Shown piece by piece: positions 23,801 to 35,054 of a stretch of 64,000 nt of DNA (position 1 is its first letter; each line of letters begins with the position of its first letter). The translations under genes were made by a program, and so were the position numbers. Source of the stretch: Melampsora larici-populina 98AG31 (taxonomy: Eukaryota; Basidiomycota; Pucciniomycetes; Pucciniales; Melampsoraceae); contig NW_006768773.1 of assembly GCF_000204055.1 (NCBI RefSeq), positions 651,879-715,878 on the forward strand. The letters run 5' to 3'. The notes below the pieces were generated by a model. That model was not told the origin of the DNA, did not search any database, and saw only the letters and a program-made list of their open reading frames with translations.

Positions 23801-24985
23801 CACCCTTCCAGCTTGAGGAGTTGCTCCTGGCAATAAGTCAACACAAAAATCATATGGACGATGAGGTGGTAAAACATTTGATTTATTCTTTTCAAACATA
23901 TTCAAGTAAGCATGATAACAATCCGGAACTAGTTCAGCAGCTGATTTTTCGGGAGTATTTCTTGCTTCATCTGCATTCAGTTTAGCCAAAATGTTCCATG
24001 AAGCGCTTGCTGCAGCAATTTGTGATACTGCTGGAAGTTGTGTTCTTAATAATTTTGAATATAATGTTCTTGACGTCGCATAGTGTCCATTTTTCCTGAG
24101 CGGTTTTCTGCAATTTCCCTGTAGGAGAGAGGAATGCTTGTTCATTGCTTCTTGGGAACAGTTTGAATTAACTTTAAAAGACTCACTCTGCGGGGGTATT
24201 AGCGAGTCAAATTTGATCTCTACCCCCTCGTCACTTTGCCTAGCGTGCCTATCAGGCTCCAATCCATGGTCCTTCAAGGCGTTTTCCGGCTTGGACAACG
24301 CTGTGCTTACAACGGCAGTGAGGTTGACATGTTCTGGATTGGCGCTTTGGAATTCTAGGAGTTGTTTAAGCTTGCAAACTGTTTTGGGATCTTGTGAAGG
24401 TATCGAGAAATACTCACATTGCGGGGGTATTAGTGAGTCATTGCTGATCTCTACCCCCTTGTCACTTTGCCTAGCGTGCCTATCAGGCTCCAATCCATGG
24501 TCCTTCAAGGCGGTTTCCGGCGTGGACGACGTTGTACATGCAACGGCAATTTCAAGAGGTTGATTCGTAAGTTTGCTTTCAGTCCAATTTATTTGAGCAT
24601 GATTTAACTTAATCCATGGCATTCCTAAGATGAGGTCGTACTTGTCTCTAAGATTTGTGATGATGAACGTGGTTTGATGGCTGTCTTTGTTAACACAGTA
24701 GTCACCTGTGTGTGTCACTTTAGACTCGTGTCCACTGAATCCAGTGACACTGTGAGAGTGCGGCAAGGGAGTTGTTTCTAGATTGTGAAGTCTTACAAAG
24801 TTTACACTTATTGCTTCGTGTGTGGCGCCGCTATCAATGAGAGCTCTAGTGGTAACAGTTGTGTCAGTTTTTGGGTCGTAGAGAGGGACAATATTGATAA
24901 TACGCGTATCTTCCATTTCAAGACTATCAATATCACCAACTTCTACTCCCAAAGGGTCAGTGCTCGAGGAAGGCACAACAATCAA
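20891..24985 (-). pseudogene. pol: Pol polyprotein (PR-RT-RNaseH-INT-chromodomain) with one stop
   Basis: Order of domains: aspartic protease (ALIDSGAT), linker with an internal duplication, reverse transcriptase (GSLRPCFDYRRLN and AYQDDILIY, the YxDD box), RNase H (FVLECDCSDYALGAVLS), integrase zinc region and DDE core (WLDVCYDLITDLP, SDRGNIFIS, YHPQTDGQSEITNKV), and a C-terminal chromodomain (YLISWKSDDPSHISWEPE). A TGA at 22105-22103 falls in R-G-Y-H-stop-P-S-M-K, where the family has Trp (TGG->TGA). Apart from that stop both parts are open, so the element is young. The frame starts on a non-ATG codon at 24985, consistent with production by frameshift from gag. Confidence 0.9.
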
Positions 24986-26100
24986 ACTCGAGCTTCTCCA
25001 TTTTTTGACACCTCAGCCCTTGATTCTTCTTTCTCTACACTTTTAACTTCCATTAATTTACTATCTAATTCAGCTATTCTTGCCTTTAATCTGTTAACCT
25101 CATTACTTCTATAACCTCCTCCACCCCTTTTTCTTTTTTCGGGACACTCAGCAATCAAATGACCGCGCCTTCCACACTCGTAGCAAGCACCAGTTGAACC
25201 TCTACGTCGATATTCGTCAGAGGATATGTTGAGACGATACGCAGAGCAATCCATCGCATCTGGGTCGGCAGCAGTAGTTGAGGTAGTGGTAGCCAAAGTG
25301 TGGTTTGCAAGCGTCGTGTGCGGAAGTCTTTTATTTAGTTTATTGTCTAATTTGATGGCAAACTTTGCCATAGATTCTACATCACTGAACTCTTGACCTA
25401 TCATGTAGAGAGATACTTCTGGCTTCAATCCTTGTTTGAAATGAGACAATAGAATGGCTGGTGTCCATTTGACAATGAGAGACAGTTCCGAGAACTTGAT
25501 CCAGTAGTCGGCAACAGTCCGGGTTTGCTTTAGGGCTCTAATCTCTTGTTCCGCCTTCGCGATACGTTCGGAATCGAAGAAGGTAGCGCGGAAGGATTCA
25601 ACAAACTTCAGCCATGTGACTGGTTTGGTTGCCGCAGGATCAAGGATTCGATTGGTGAGTGCTTGACTCCACATGCTAGCTTTGCCCGTTAGATATGATA
25701 AGGCGAAAGCGACTTGAGCTTCTTCATTTACAAATGATGTAGAGTTCTTTTTCATGTATAACCCAATTTGGTTCATGAAGACTTCGGCTTTGGATCCTTT
25801 AGATCCATCGAACTTGTCAGGTACAGCGATTTTAGGTGGTCGCACTTGTTGGTTTACACCACTACTAGGGGCAGTAGTCGGAATCGGGTAAACATGAGTA
25901 GGATTGGAAGGTGGCTGCGTGTGAATTGCATTTGCCTGATTTTGTTCCATTCTCAATAGCCGCTGCTCAAGCTCTCGTCTTCCATTCTCAGCTTCCTGAC
26001 GAAGGGTTTCAGCTTCTTGTCGACGAGTGGTTTCCTCGGTGAGTCGAGTATTAAGATCGTTGAGTTGCCTCATTATAGTTTCTAGATTAACTTCCGACAT
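24982..26100 (-). CDS. gag: Gag protein of the Gypsy element
   Basis: A 372-residue frame from an ATG at 26100. The N-terminal 55 residues form a Glu/Arg-rich coiled coil (ETTRRQEAETLRQEAE). The middle is the Ty3/Gypsy capsid fold (YLTGKASMWSQAL, FRATFFDSERIAKAEQ, ADYWIKFSEL). The C-terminus has one CCHC zinc knuckle (CYECGRRGHLIAEC) and a Lys/Glu-rich end. The frame overlaps pol by a few bases; pol is in the -1 frame (TTTGATT), so Gag-Pol would need a frameshift. Confidence 0.9.
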   Translation of the reverse strand: MSEVNLETIMRQLNDLNTRLTEETTRRQEAETLRQEAENGRRELEQRLLRMEQNQANAIHTQPPSNPTHVYPIPTTAPSSGVNQQVRPPKIAVPDKFDGSKGSKAEVFMNQIGLYMKKNSTSFVNEEAQVAFALSYLTGKASMWSQALTNRILDPAATKPVTWLKFVESFRATFFDSERIAKAEQEIRALKQTRTVADYWIKFSELSLIVKWTPAILLSHFKQGLKPEVSLYMIGQEFSDVESMAKFAIKLDNKLNKRLPHTTLANHTLATTTSTTAADPDAMDCSAYRLNISSDEYRRRGSTGACYECGRRGHLIAECPEKRKRGGGGYRSNEVNRLKARIAELDSKLMEVKSVEKEESRAEVSKNGEARV

Positions 26101-26408
26101 TGATCTATTGTCTTGCGTTTCAATAGAATCTTGGAACTCGTCAGAATCGAGGCCCTCGCAAATCGGGCTTTGAGTGGTTGTGAAGTTAGGCGTGGTGATG
26201 GTGTTGTGGGGTATGTGCTTTGGAAGATCCTTTTAACTTTATTTTTTAAATACTGTGCTGATCTAATCTTGGCTGCATAAACTTTAATTTTCTTCTCAAG
26301 TGCGGGGTTGTTCTTCTCTTCTGACTTTCTTAATTTTCTTCGTTTTACTTTAGTTGACTTGACTTTCTTCTTTCTTCCTTTTTGCCACAGCATCAGATCA
26401 CAAGTCAC

Positions 26409-27497
26409 TGGAAGGCCAGGTCATCTGGGGACTTTAATATGTTTTTGTAATATTTTCAGAATGTTTTCAACATAATATCAGAGTTTGGGCCACAGTAAAC
26501 CAGAACCAAATACCAAGCATCTACTGAAATAAGGTTTGGCTGCATGTGTACACACTGGAATCCTGTGGAACTTCAGAATATGCAAAAACTAGCCGGATTC
26601 TTCAGACAAAACTGTCCCCAAACATTCTTCTGAAGTCTTCCTGGGATTCTCACACTACTCAAAGCTCCTAATTCAGGTGAAGTACTAGAGACTTGTTGAA
26701 ATATTAAAGAATTCATTTGTGAAGGTATCTTGAAGCCAAAAAATGGAGGGTTTCTTGCTACCACCGTGAGCTGGATAACAAGCAAGGTCCTGATAAGTGA
26801 TATTATCACTTGTAGCAGTGCTCAAACCAATCCAACAAAATTGTTGGTATTAGATTCATAATTGAACCAGGTTCAATTGATTCAGCAACTTGACATCATT
26901 GTCTTTGGAGCATTTATTTCATTCACCCCTATCAACACTGCCATGATACAATACTGGGTATAGTATTGAAGATACTTGGTAAAGTGTCTAATTCAGGATA
27001 CTGTCTCAGACAGATACCAGTACAGTATACCCCATTGGGATATAATACCGGATACAGTATTGAATTCCAAGATATTGTTCCCGGCTGGTTTGGGTACAGT
27101 AACCTCGATCCTGGGTACAATACTGATTCATATCCAGTATTGGTCTATTTGAAAGAGCAATACAACACTGATAAATTATTGTGTATCTTTAGACAATACT
27201 GGAAAAGTATTGTGTATCTTTGACAATAATTTCTTGCCAACAGCCAGAGCTTCACCACAGTTCTCTTGTGTGTTCAGATCACCTTCAACAGCAGAGTTAA
27301 TCAAGCCTTTGGAGGCTTGACATACATTCTTCATGATGTGATTGATCTCTTCCTGAACAAAGAACTGCCACACCCACAATAAGCATGTGGTGATGGTGGC
27401 TTTGGAAGTAACTTTGGAAACTGAATTCAAAGGAATAAAACTAGAAGGGGTAGACACCATCAAGGTCTGCATTGGTTGGAGTAAGCACGGCCCCCAG
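26409..27497. other. Repeat-rich spacer with clustered CAATACTG/CAGTATTG motifs
   Basis: About 26940-27225 holds a dozen copies of ATACTG, AGTATTG or ATACCG half-sites in both orientations. A minus-strand frame at 27176-27529 has protein-like composition, but no start, splice or family evidence supports it. Confidence 0.4.
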
Positions 27498-28589
27498 CTA
27501 CTAGACTCTGGCCTGCCAGAGCCTACCACGACTTCATGAAAAATTCATGAACAATTCATGAAAGCTTCAGAAAGATTTCACCAAAACTTTATGCAAGCTT
27601 CAGGGAAGCTTTAAAAGAGCTTGAGATTATGCCTGCATCTGAACAGGTCTCCGGACCAAAAGATAATGATGTGGCCGCTGACCGGAAGGACAAGAGGACC
27701 AGTGATCTCCAGTGAACATATCATATGCCCTCAACTCTCATAGATGAACCAATGTGGTGATCAATTTATGGGATCAATCAAAAAAACTAATCATAGCAGT
27801 TTACCAAAGTTATCAGAAAGGTTTCAGTGCAAAGAAAAACCCAAGTAGGTGGAATTTGATCAATAGAAGCTCTTTAAACCTTATATATTGCACATTACAT
27901 CATGATCAGGTCATTTTATTTCAAACAACTTATTAAGATCAATGTCAAGTATTAACAACTGAATTACAAAACAAAGAGAAAGAAAAACAAAAAAACTCAC
28001 AAAAATAGGTATACAGGCTGCAAAATGCTATTTAGGGTATTGAAATTGGGTTTATGCGTTTTGTGAGGTTATAATATGAAAGAACAGCACTATATTATAC
28101 ATTAACAACTTTGATCTTGATGGTTGATAAGGAGGAATATAATTTATTAAGAAAACAGTATTTTCTCAAAGTTGATGAACAAGGGTTTACAGGTAGTTTA
28201 CATATGTAATGGTGGTAGTAATAATATTTAAGGTTACCAAGAGGATTTTTCAGGATTTTTACAGTTTTAGATGATGATGTAACATTACAGGAGACGGAGA
28301 GTATTAGTAATGTCTGTGTAAAGGGGTGAATAGGTGTGAATTTTGTCAAAAATGGAGGTTTTTAGCTTATTACGCATGTCAAATGACGTCAGAACATGGT
28401 GCAGAACATGATGGTAGATAGCTCAATTAACACAGACACATCAATTACATAACGTACAAGATTTAAACCACTTGTAACAGAGGTTTGTGAAGAAAGGTAT
28501 AAGGGGAATAAGGGATTGGAGTGAACTTCAAATTTTACACTTACATGCATACTTGTAACAACATTTACATATAAAAAACTTAACTTCAC

Positions 28590-29921
28590 CAACACCGCAA
28601 CCGCTCCGCACAAAAGAGCATGTGCAGAGCGATTTTACTGTGCGCTACAGCCCCTACTCTGCTGAGCGCAGCCTGCGCACCGCACCCAGGGGCGGAATTT
28701 CCCTGAGCGCAGCAAATCGCTACGCACAGGTCCTGGACCCAAGTTGCTCTGCTCATGAGAACCCTGTACCCCTGGGTACAGGGTTACCCAGAGGTACCTG
28801 GAATACTTCACAAGGATTCTTGCTCACACCTCACTCGAAACACTTGAAACACCCAATGGACGGTGCCGAAGGCGCATGGACTCCCTTTCCAACCAATCTG
28901 TTGACCCCCTGGACAACTTTTGATCAATGGCTGGCTTGTGGTTGGTACTGCAGAGGTGTTTTCAATGTCATCAGGTAAGTCCGTTCCCTCTCATTTTGCT
29001 AGACCTTCATTTTCTTTAAATCAAATATTAACAAACCCCTCTCTTTACCATGCCCACTTCCAACTTTCTCAAGTTAAGTTTTAGCTTGTTTTCTGCGAGT
29101 GAAGCTTAAGATACCAACATGACCGTCTTACCTAATCTTTCAACGCGAGCTCGTCTCATCTAGGAGAACTGGCAGCACAATATCCTGATACCTATACAAT
29201 GCCCGGCTCAGAAAACATTTGCAATCAGACCATTGAAGTTAACTCTTATGTACTCTGATATCTGTTCTTGGTTCCGGCGGTACCGGTCATTGTGCATATC
29301 CTATTTGTTTACAATGATTTTATCCCAGACCAATCTCGTCTTCAGTTTCCCGCTGCTTCTTTTGGTTGTTCAACCATCTGCCATGAAATCTAGTACATTA
29401 TCTCATTCTGAAGAACATCACCATCCAGAACAACTGTGTTACTATGGATCGTAATCTCTGATGCTTTTTGCACCATTAAGGGTGCACAAGCCTCACACTC
29501 CCTTTTTACATTATGGATTCTCTTCGAAGCCTCCAGTCATTTCCCACCAACAATCAGTCCAAATCATATGTTCTCAAAGATCATTGCAGGATAACAAGTT
29601 TTTAATTATACCTCCTGGTTGAAGTCTCTTGCGTGATGTGTTGAACTTCTAGTTTCCAGGGCAAGGCGTGACTACAATCAGCAATGAACCTATCAGTTCA
29701 ATAAATATCTATGCTTTAATTTTTTTATCAGATTTCTCTTATTTCCAAAAATGGGGCAATGTGTGCCGCTCAGAGCAATGTGCGTAGCGGTTTCAGCACT
29801 ACGCACAGCAACGTGAGAAAAAAAATGAGTGATCTTGTGCGTAGAGGGATTGAGCACCGCACTCCGCTCCGCTCCCAAAATAGGTCAAAAACCTGAGCGG
29901 AGCGTAGCGATTGCGGTGTTG
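28590..29921. mobile_element. 1.3-kb non-autonomous hAT-like element with subterminal repeats
   Basis: Ends are inverted copies of CAACACCGCAAYCGCT. The direct repeat ACTTCAC flanks them (28583-28589 and 29922-29928). Within about 130 bp of each end lie many copies of CGCTACGC, CGCTCCGC and GAGCGCAGC in both orientations, the pattern of transposase-binding subterminal repeats in hAT elements. Two short frames inside (28622-28978, followed by a GTAAGT donor, and 29165 onward after TCTAG) may be exons of captured sequence; I cannot name them. Confidence 0.75.
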
Positions 29922-30174
29922 ACTTCACAACTCAATAACTCATCCATTACTCATCACAAGTACATGTTATGGGGCCAGTTATTAATCCGCATCACAAGGT
30001 CCATACAATACACTTTAGTGATAAAAAATTAGACATCATTCGAACAAACCCGTAACTTCAAAAACAGGTTTTCAGCCAGATTATAAGCAAAACTTATCCT
30101 GTAGTCAGCATAAGAAGCACTGTGTAACAACTAATTACATCATTTATCAATTTTGGCTCTGTAAATTACATCAT

Positions 30175-30775
30175 CTGTAAACCCTCCGGTCTGCATAGAC
30201 CCTTATTTGATGGGTTTGACATCATGGCAATATAGGTATATACAGGTCTGCGGGTTTGCATCTGGCCAGTTGCAAACCCTCTGGTCTGCATAAACCTATA
30301 TTTGATGGATTTGACATCACAGTGATATGGGTTTATACAGGTCTGAGGGTTTTCATGTGGCCAGATGCAGACCCTCAGGTCTGTATAAACCCATATTCAA
30401 TGGGTTTGACATCATGGCAATATAGGTTTATGTAGATGCAGCCCCTTGATGCTGGAAAGTACACCATGCCCGTGTAGTCTTTGCTTGTCGACAAGCGCAC
30501 ACGAGTCGCCTTTGTGCCTCAAAGGGAGTCCGTGTGCGCTCGTCGTCGGGCGACTGCCACAAGGACATGGTGGTACTGACACTGTGGGGTACTTTTAGGG
30601 GTGCAGGGCTTGCATCTGGCCTTATGCAAACCTCCAGAGCTGTACAGCTGTATCAAATACAGCTTCAAAGGTTTGCATCTGGCCAGATGCAAGCCCTGAT
30701 CCTGTGTTGCTACAGACGGGATTGGTACTAATCAGGTTTGAGGGTTTGCATCTGGCCTGATGCAAACCCTCAGGA
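30175..30775. repeat. Minisatellite, ~94-bp units containing GCATCTGGCCAGATGC palindromes
   Basis: Three units (about 30175-30270, 30271-30363 and 30364-30440) share GGTCTGCATA.AC, TGATGG.TTTGACATCA and GCATCTGGCCAG. Further copies of the palindrome TTTGCATCTGGCC.GATGCAAA occur at 30607, 30671 and 30740. A GC-rich segment with a hairpin (30494-30540) interrupts the series. Confidence 0.75.
30494..30540. repeat. GC-rich hairpin in the minisatellite
   Basis: AGCGCACACGAGTC pairs with AGTCCGTGTGCGCT, and the loop holds a second stem CTTTG/CAAAG. It stands out from A/T-rich surroundings; probably an element end. Confidence 0.55.
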
Positions 30776-31426
30776 CTGTGTATAGCCATATTGTCAGACT
30801 TGATTTGCTGCTGTATACTAATTTCATTCATATCCACTCTTAAGGATTTGTGCAAGACAGCCACAACAAAAATGCAATTGATATGGAGTAGGATTGATAT
30901 GTGTGTCAAAGTTGTAAAATATTCTAGACATGATGAGTCTTATGTGCTTAGTGTAATTCAACATAAGCTATTGTATGGATCAATCTTGTGGTTTGAATTT
31001 TGACATGACCAAGTGAAGACTTTTTGGGGCAGATTGAGAGCAGGAGAGCACAACATAGACTGGGCCCATAATTGATTCCTTGATGTCAGATGAATGCATG
31101 TGACTTGTGTTGGAACTTATGTCCGGCTGAAGCTACATTAAGCTTTAGTGAAAATAGAGTGAAGCTCTCCTGAAATCTTGCTGGATCTCTCATGAATCTT
31201 TCATGAAGCAAGTGGTAGGCTCTGCCCTGCCAGAGCCCAGTAGATGGAGGCTGTGAATGACAATCTGGTTGTCACAGGGGTTGATTGAGAGGGCATGACA
31301 GATGGATATCAATGAAAGGCTATAATGACATGAGGGGTTTTGTGGGTGATTACTGTGAGATAATTCTGGCAGGAAACAGGTTGAGTGGACGGGACACCCG
31401 CAGGGATTTTGTGCTTATCATCTATA

Positions 31427-32059
31427 AGGGGTTGGGCAACAAAAACAACCAACCAGTTTTGCGCCTCTGAGAAGTCCGTGCAAAAGGAGTCAAAGATAGC
31501 TGAAAACAAGCTTTGTGGCTTTCACACATCTGTTACTTTGCCGGGTTACCCAAGTTTAGCTCCCAGGTCTGATCTTTCTCCTCCTCCTTCCGCCAATCAC
31601 TCAGCAAATTCCTGCCCAATTTGCTATTTCTGAGTATCCATGCTGCCCTTGGCCTGAAGACCATGGGATTTCTTTTGGCAAAAGAATGAGATGAAAAATT
31701 ACTTGTGGGCCAAATGACAAATCAGATCAGATCTCAGCCCCAAGAAAGCCTGGGTGACCCTTTTGCCAAAAGAGAAGGGGCCAGGTATCTGTGAAAGGTG
31801 CAGAACGGGCTTTGGTGTGGCTTCTAGCGGCACAAATTGCTTTGCCCTGTAAGGATTTGGAATGGGTACAGCTTTGGTGTGGTCAAGAAACATATCATAC
31901 CGGTCTACATTTTTGCAAAGCAAAAAGATTGATAAATTTTTTGTTGGTTATGAGTGGCTTTGTTATTGCCTTTGAGCTATATCAAAAGCATTCCTGAAGT
32001 TTTGAACTACAACTGAATTGTGTTTGGAAACCGGTTGGTTGAAATTTTGCCCAACCCCT
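31427..32059. mobile_element. TIR element, family AGGGGTTGGGC, copy A (633 bp)
   Basis: Termini AGGGGTTGGGCA and GCCCAACCCCT with about 35 bp of inverted similarity including ACCAACC.GTTT. The 3-bp sequence ATA flanks both ends (31424-31426 and 32060-32062). It is homologous throughout to copy B at 36693-37221, with an extra ~140 bp near 31645-31790 that is itself bounded by CTTTTGGCAAAAG-like palindromes. Confidence 0.85.
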
Positions 32060-33068
32060 ATACTGAGAGCTCTGGATGTGTTTCAACCAAAGTATATCCA
32101 ATTCTTGGGACTTCCAAGAACCTCCTTAACCTCCCATGCTGTATTCACAGCTTTATTTGGGTGCATAGTTTAATTATTAACATGTTCAGCAGAGAGCATG
32201 GTTGCATCTGCGGATAACTAGGAACATTCCTTAAAAAAGGTTCCTTAAGACCCCTAAGGAATGTTCCTAAGTAAGTATCCCATATGTATTGCACATCTCT
32301 GCCAACCGCAGTGTCAGACTACATCTCAATGTGTTTGACACAGTGAGATAACAAGTCCTCCAAGTTCCAAATACACAAGCAAGGAGGAGCAAGGTCCCTC
32401 TTGCTTTTGGATCCAAGTTGGTGTGTTGCATGCTAAAACACAACCATGCAGCCTTTGCAAAACCACACCTCAACGGAAAACTTGGAGCAACTTTAGCCAC
32501 ACCCAATAAGTATAAGAGGCTTGTAGAACATCATTGTTTGCAAGTGTGGTGTTCATCAAGCGATTGAGACCTCAGCAAGTCAAAGCACAAGACCAATCTG
32601 CTGGTGGAAGCAGCACACAGATGGGCCTATATTGCCTTGAACACAGTAAACCCATGATCCAAGATCTTCAAAAGTGATGCTACTTCCTCACTGCCCCATT
32701 AAGTTCTTTTATTAAAGCACTATTTTTCATGGGGATTATGAGTCAATGGTTGTTGGAGATGAGGGAATGCCTGGGATTGTGCAAGGTCAAGGTGGGAGAA
32801 GCAAGTGGGAGATTGGAATCAATTTGGCACGGTGTCTGTATGTGGGACAGGTAGCGAGACATATTCCAACTTCATTTGCCGCTTGGGGCGTAGGAACTAT
32901 GTTCCTCAACCATCTAGGGAACGTTCCCAGTTATCCTCAAGCGCAACCGTGTTCTGGTTCAGCATGTGAAAGCATAGGTGACATGGTTATTTTGAACATG
33001 TTCAGCATGTGGGTGCATAGAAGATGGCTGAATGACATTTGAGCTATACAGGCACCTTCCCCACTGGT
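32060..33068. other. Spacer with a small perfect hairpin
   Basis: GGAACATTCCTTA at 32222 pairs with TAAGGAATGTTCC ending near 32268. Related GGAAC/GTTCC words recur near 32896-32930. Open frames on both strands show no family marks. Confidence 0.4.
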
Positions 33069-33533
33069 CCCTTGTAGGGAGAGTTGCAGTATCAGACTTA
33101 CTCTGAGACTACCTGAGACTATCCCTGTATGTCCCAGGGATAGTATATTTTTTTTTCAAGTGGCGCCTGTTTTCCAAGAGGGGCGTAACTTTTGATTCTC
33201 AGACCTTCTCGGCCCTTACCCAAGCCTGTACACAGGTCTTTTGTTAACAAAAACAATTGCCTCCAGATGAGCGATGGATCAAGATGGATCCATATCTATC
33301 TATGTATGTACATAGATAACCTTGATCAATGAGAGCAAGTTGTTAGATGCCCTACAGTGCAATGATTGAATGTTGACCGATGGGAGAGACTTTTCATAAG
33401 AGGTCAACTTCTGTTTCAAGCAGGAACATATTGAACTCGATTGAAATGAAACAAATCACGATGTTTTGGTTGTTAGCCTACAAGTTGATGGTCTGATGCG
33501 ATGACAGGAGTCAAAAACACACTGGATATGATA

Positions 33534-34509
33534 TGTCAGCCCTGAGTACATATCCATGTACCCAAAACTAACTTGTAATATTGAATTATCAGATACAAAC
33601 CTTATTACATATACATATAGCCTATATACAGTATGTAACATGCTATAAAAGACATAAACATATTATTACATATACATGTACTCTCTAAACAACATGTAAC
33701 ATGTAATAGAACACAAACTACACTTCATAACTCAGTGTCAAGAGTTAAAATGCTTATATTACATATTATACATAACACACATATGTAATTAAGTATCACT
33801 AGTAATGATCAACCCTGAACCAATGTAGTGAGAAAGACAAAATATCACTCCAATTAGGTTTAGAGAGGAGAGTATATAAGCCCCTCCTCTCTCATCCTTC
33901 AAGAGAATCCCCCAAGCAATTATTACACCATACTTTTAAAGAACAACATTAAAGTTCTATTGAAGTAACATCAAGAGTCTTATAAATATAAGACTAGTGA
34001 TAACTTCATAACTTTAATCAGCTTCCTGACTAAAAGTAAGTAGTAATCCCTTCACCCATTTCTGGATCCTCTACTTCCCCTAAGTAGAAACAACTAGGTT
34101 GGTGACCTTTGAACAACCCAAGGCTAGTGACCTACAGACAAGTACTTTCAGGTTGGTGACCTTAAGAACAACCCCAAGTTGGTGACTTTAAGAACAACCA
34201 GTCTAGTGATCTTGACCTCACTCTTCAATCTGTCACTTGGAATATTGAAGGGAAGCCTTGGATCCAGCTTCCATTTATTATAATACTTTGATTATAATTG
34301 AAATCTCCTTTTAAGGAGTCAACTAACTGTAGTCTGTCTGGATTTGTCCAAACAGACTGTTAGTAGCTTTTTTTTACTTTCATTCTTTTCTTTATTTCAG
34401 ATTGTAAGTACTACATATTTGAAATAAAGAATTGAATTGTACTACTTCATTACCTATTTACCAACTTTAGTGAGCCTAGAGTACTCCAAAAGAGTGCTCT
34501 ACCCTCACA
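33534..34509. repeat. 976-bp solo LTR of a retrotransposon
   Basis: It begins TGTCAGCCCTGAG, ends CCCTCACA and is flanked by the 5-bp duplication TGATA (33529-33533 and 34510-34514). Element E copy 2 shows the uninterrupted site (TATATGATATTTG near 36078), which fixes the boundaries. The inner part has a TATA box followed by CCCCTCCTCTCTC, then four or five copies of GGTTGGTGACCTT-like repeats. No internal domain is left, so it is a solo LTR. Confidence 0.9.
33873..33879 (+). promoter_or_regulatory. TATA box of the solo LTR
   Basis: TATATAA in the context GGAGAGTATATAAGCCCCTC, about a third of the way into the LTR, as expected for a U3 promoter. Orientation inferred from TATA and the following pyrimidine-rich tract. 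Confidence 0.5.
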
Positions 34510-34607
34510 TGATATTTGAAGTCAGAAGCAACCTACTTCCGTCCAATCAATCAATCAATCACTATCTACAATCTCATCGATCCCGTTATTTGCATTCTAC
34601 TTTGACC

Positions 34608-34880
34608 ATGCCTTTCAAGCTTATTGCGAGATCTATCCAGAACGTACCTAGGATATGGAATAATCTTCTTCTTGAAGATTTTATTAAGTTTTGTGTATTA
34701 GGTGCTGATGTGCTCTATCGTGCTGGTCGTGGTCTGAATTTATCAGAGGGTGATTCCCCCATCAACAGATACGAGGAGCTCAAAATCCAAATGGACATCT
34801 TTGTGATGGAAAAGTTCACGGTTGGATTTTTTTCAAGCCTTCCAGAGAGCTGGACAAGAGTCAAGACCAAGCCATTGTAA
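34608..34880 (+). CDS. Small frame in element E copy 1 (doubtful gene)
   Basis: From ATG 34608, a ~90-residue frame beginning MPFKLIARSIQNVPRIWNNL. The corresponding frame of copy 2 shares 45 of the first 53 residues. Nucleotide differences over that part are mostly amino-acid changing (about eight replacements against two or three silent), so no purifying selection is evident. It is more likely a chance or decayed frame than a gene. Confidence 0.2.
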   Translation: MPFKLIARSIQNVPRIWNNLLLEDFIKFCVLGADVLYRAGRGLNLSEGDSPINRYEELKIQMDIFVMEKFTVGFFSSLPESWTRVKTKPL

Positions 34881-35054
34881 TGGATTTCTAATCCACTGTA
34901 CGTATGAACCATACAGTCCTACCAGACGCCACCAACCTGTGCGATAAGTGTATGACAAGCCACATAATTTTTGTAAATTTTTGATAGTCTCAGGGTTGTC
35001 TCAGAGTGAGTTTGTCTCAGAAAAAGACCAATACGGTTACGCTCCCCCCTTGTA

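Larger units (their letters stand above)
20629..26408 (-). mobile_element. Ty3/Gypsy chromovirus, 5' LTR missing
   Basis: Gag, protease, reverse transcriptase, RNase H, integrase and a C-terminal chromodomain lie in the Ty3/Gypsy order on the minus strand. Only the 3' LTR (20629-20799) is present; neither the LTR nor a primer-binding site could be recognised upstream of gag, so the left limit (26408) is approximate. The element sits inside a hAT transposase pseudogene. Confidence 0.88.
27498..31244. repeat. Inverted repeats ~110 bp long, 3.5 kb apart
   Basis: Left arm from CTACTAGACTCTGGC (27498) and right arm, read from 31244, CTACTGGGCTCTGGC, both continuing CAGAGCCTACCAC and TTCATGAAA.ATTCATGA. 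They may be the termini of one 3.75-kb element (hosting the hAT-like MITE and the minisatellite) or two solo copies in opposite orientation. No transposase lies between them and no target duplication is clear. Confidence 0.5.
33077..35046. mobile_element. TIR element E, copy 1, carrying a solo LTR
   Basis: It starts GGGAGAGTTGCAGTATCAGA and ends, in inverted form, with GGGAGCGTAACCGTATCGGT or close; both arms continue CTTACTCTGAGACTA for ~50 bp. CCCTTGTA (8 bp) flanks it at 33069-33076 and 35047-35054. Without the LTR it is about 990 bp and homologous to copy 2. Eight-base duplications suggest hAT, but the termini are atypical. Confidence 0.82.
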
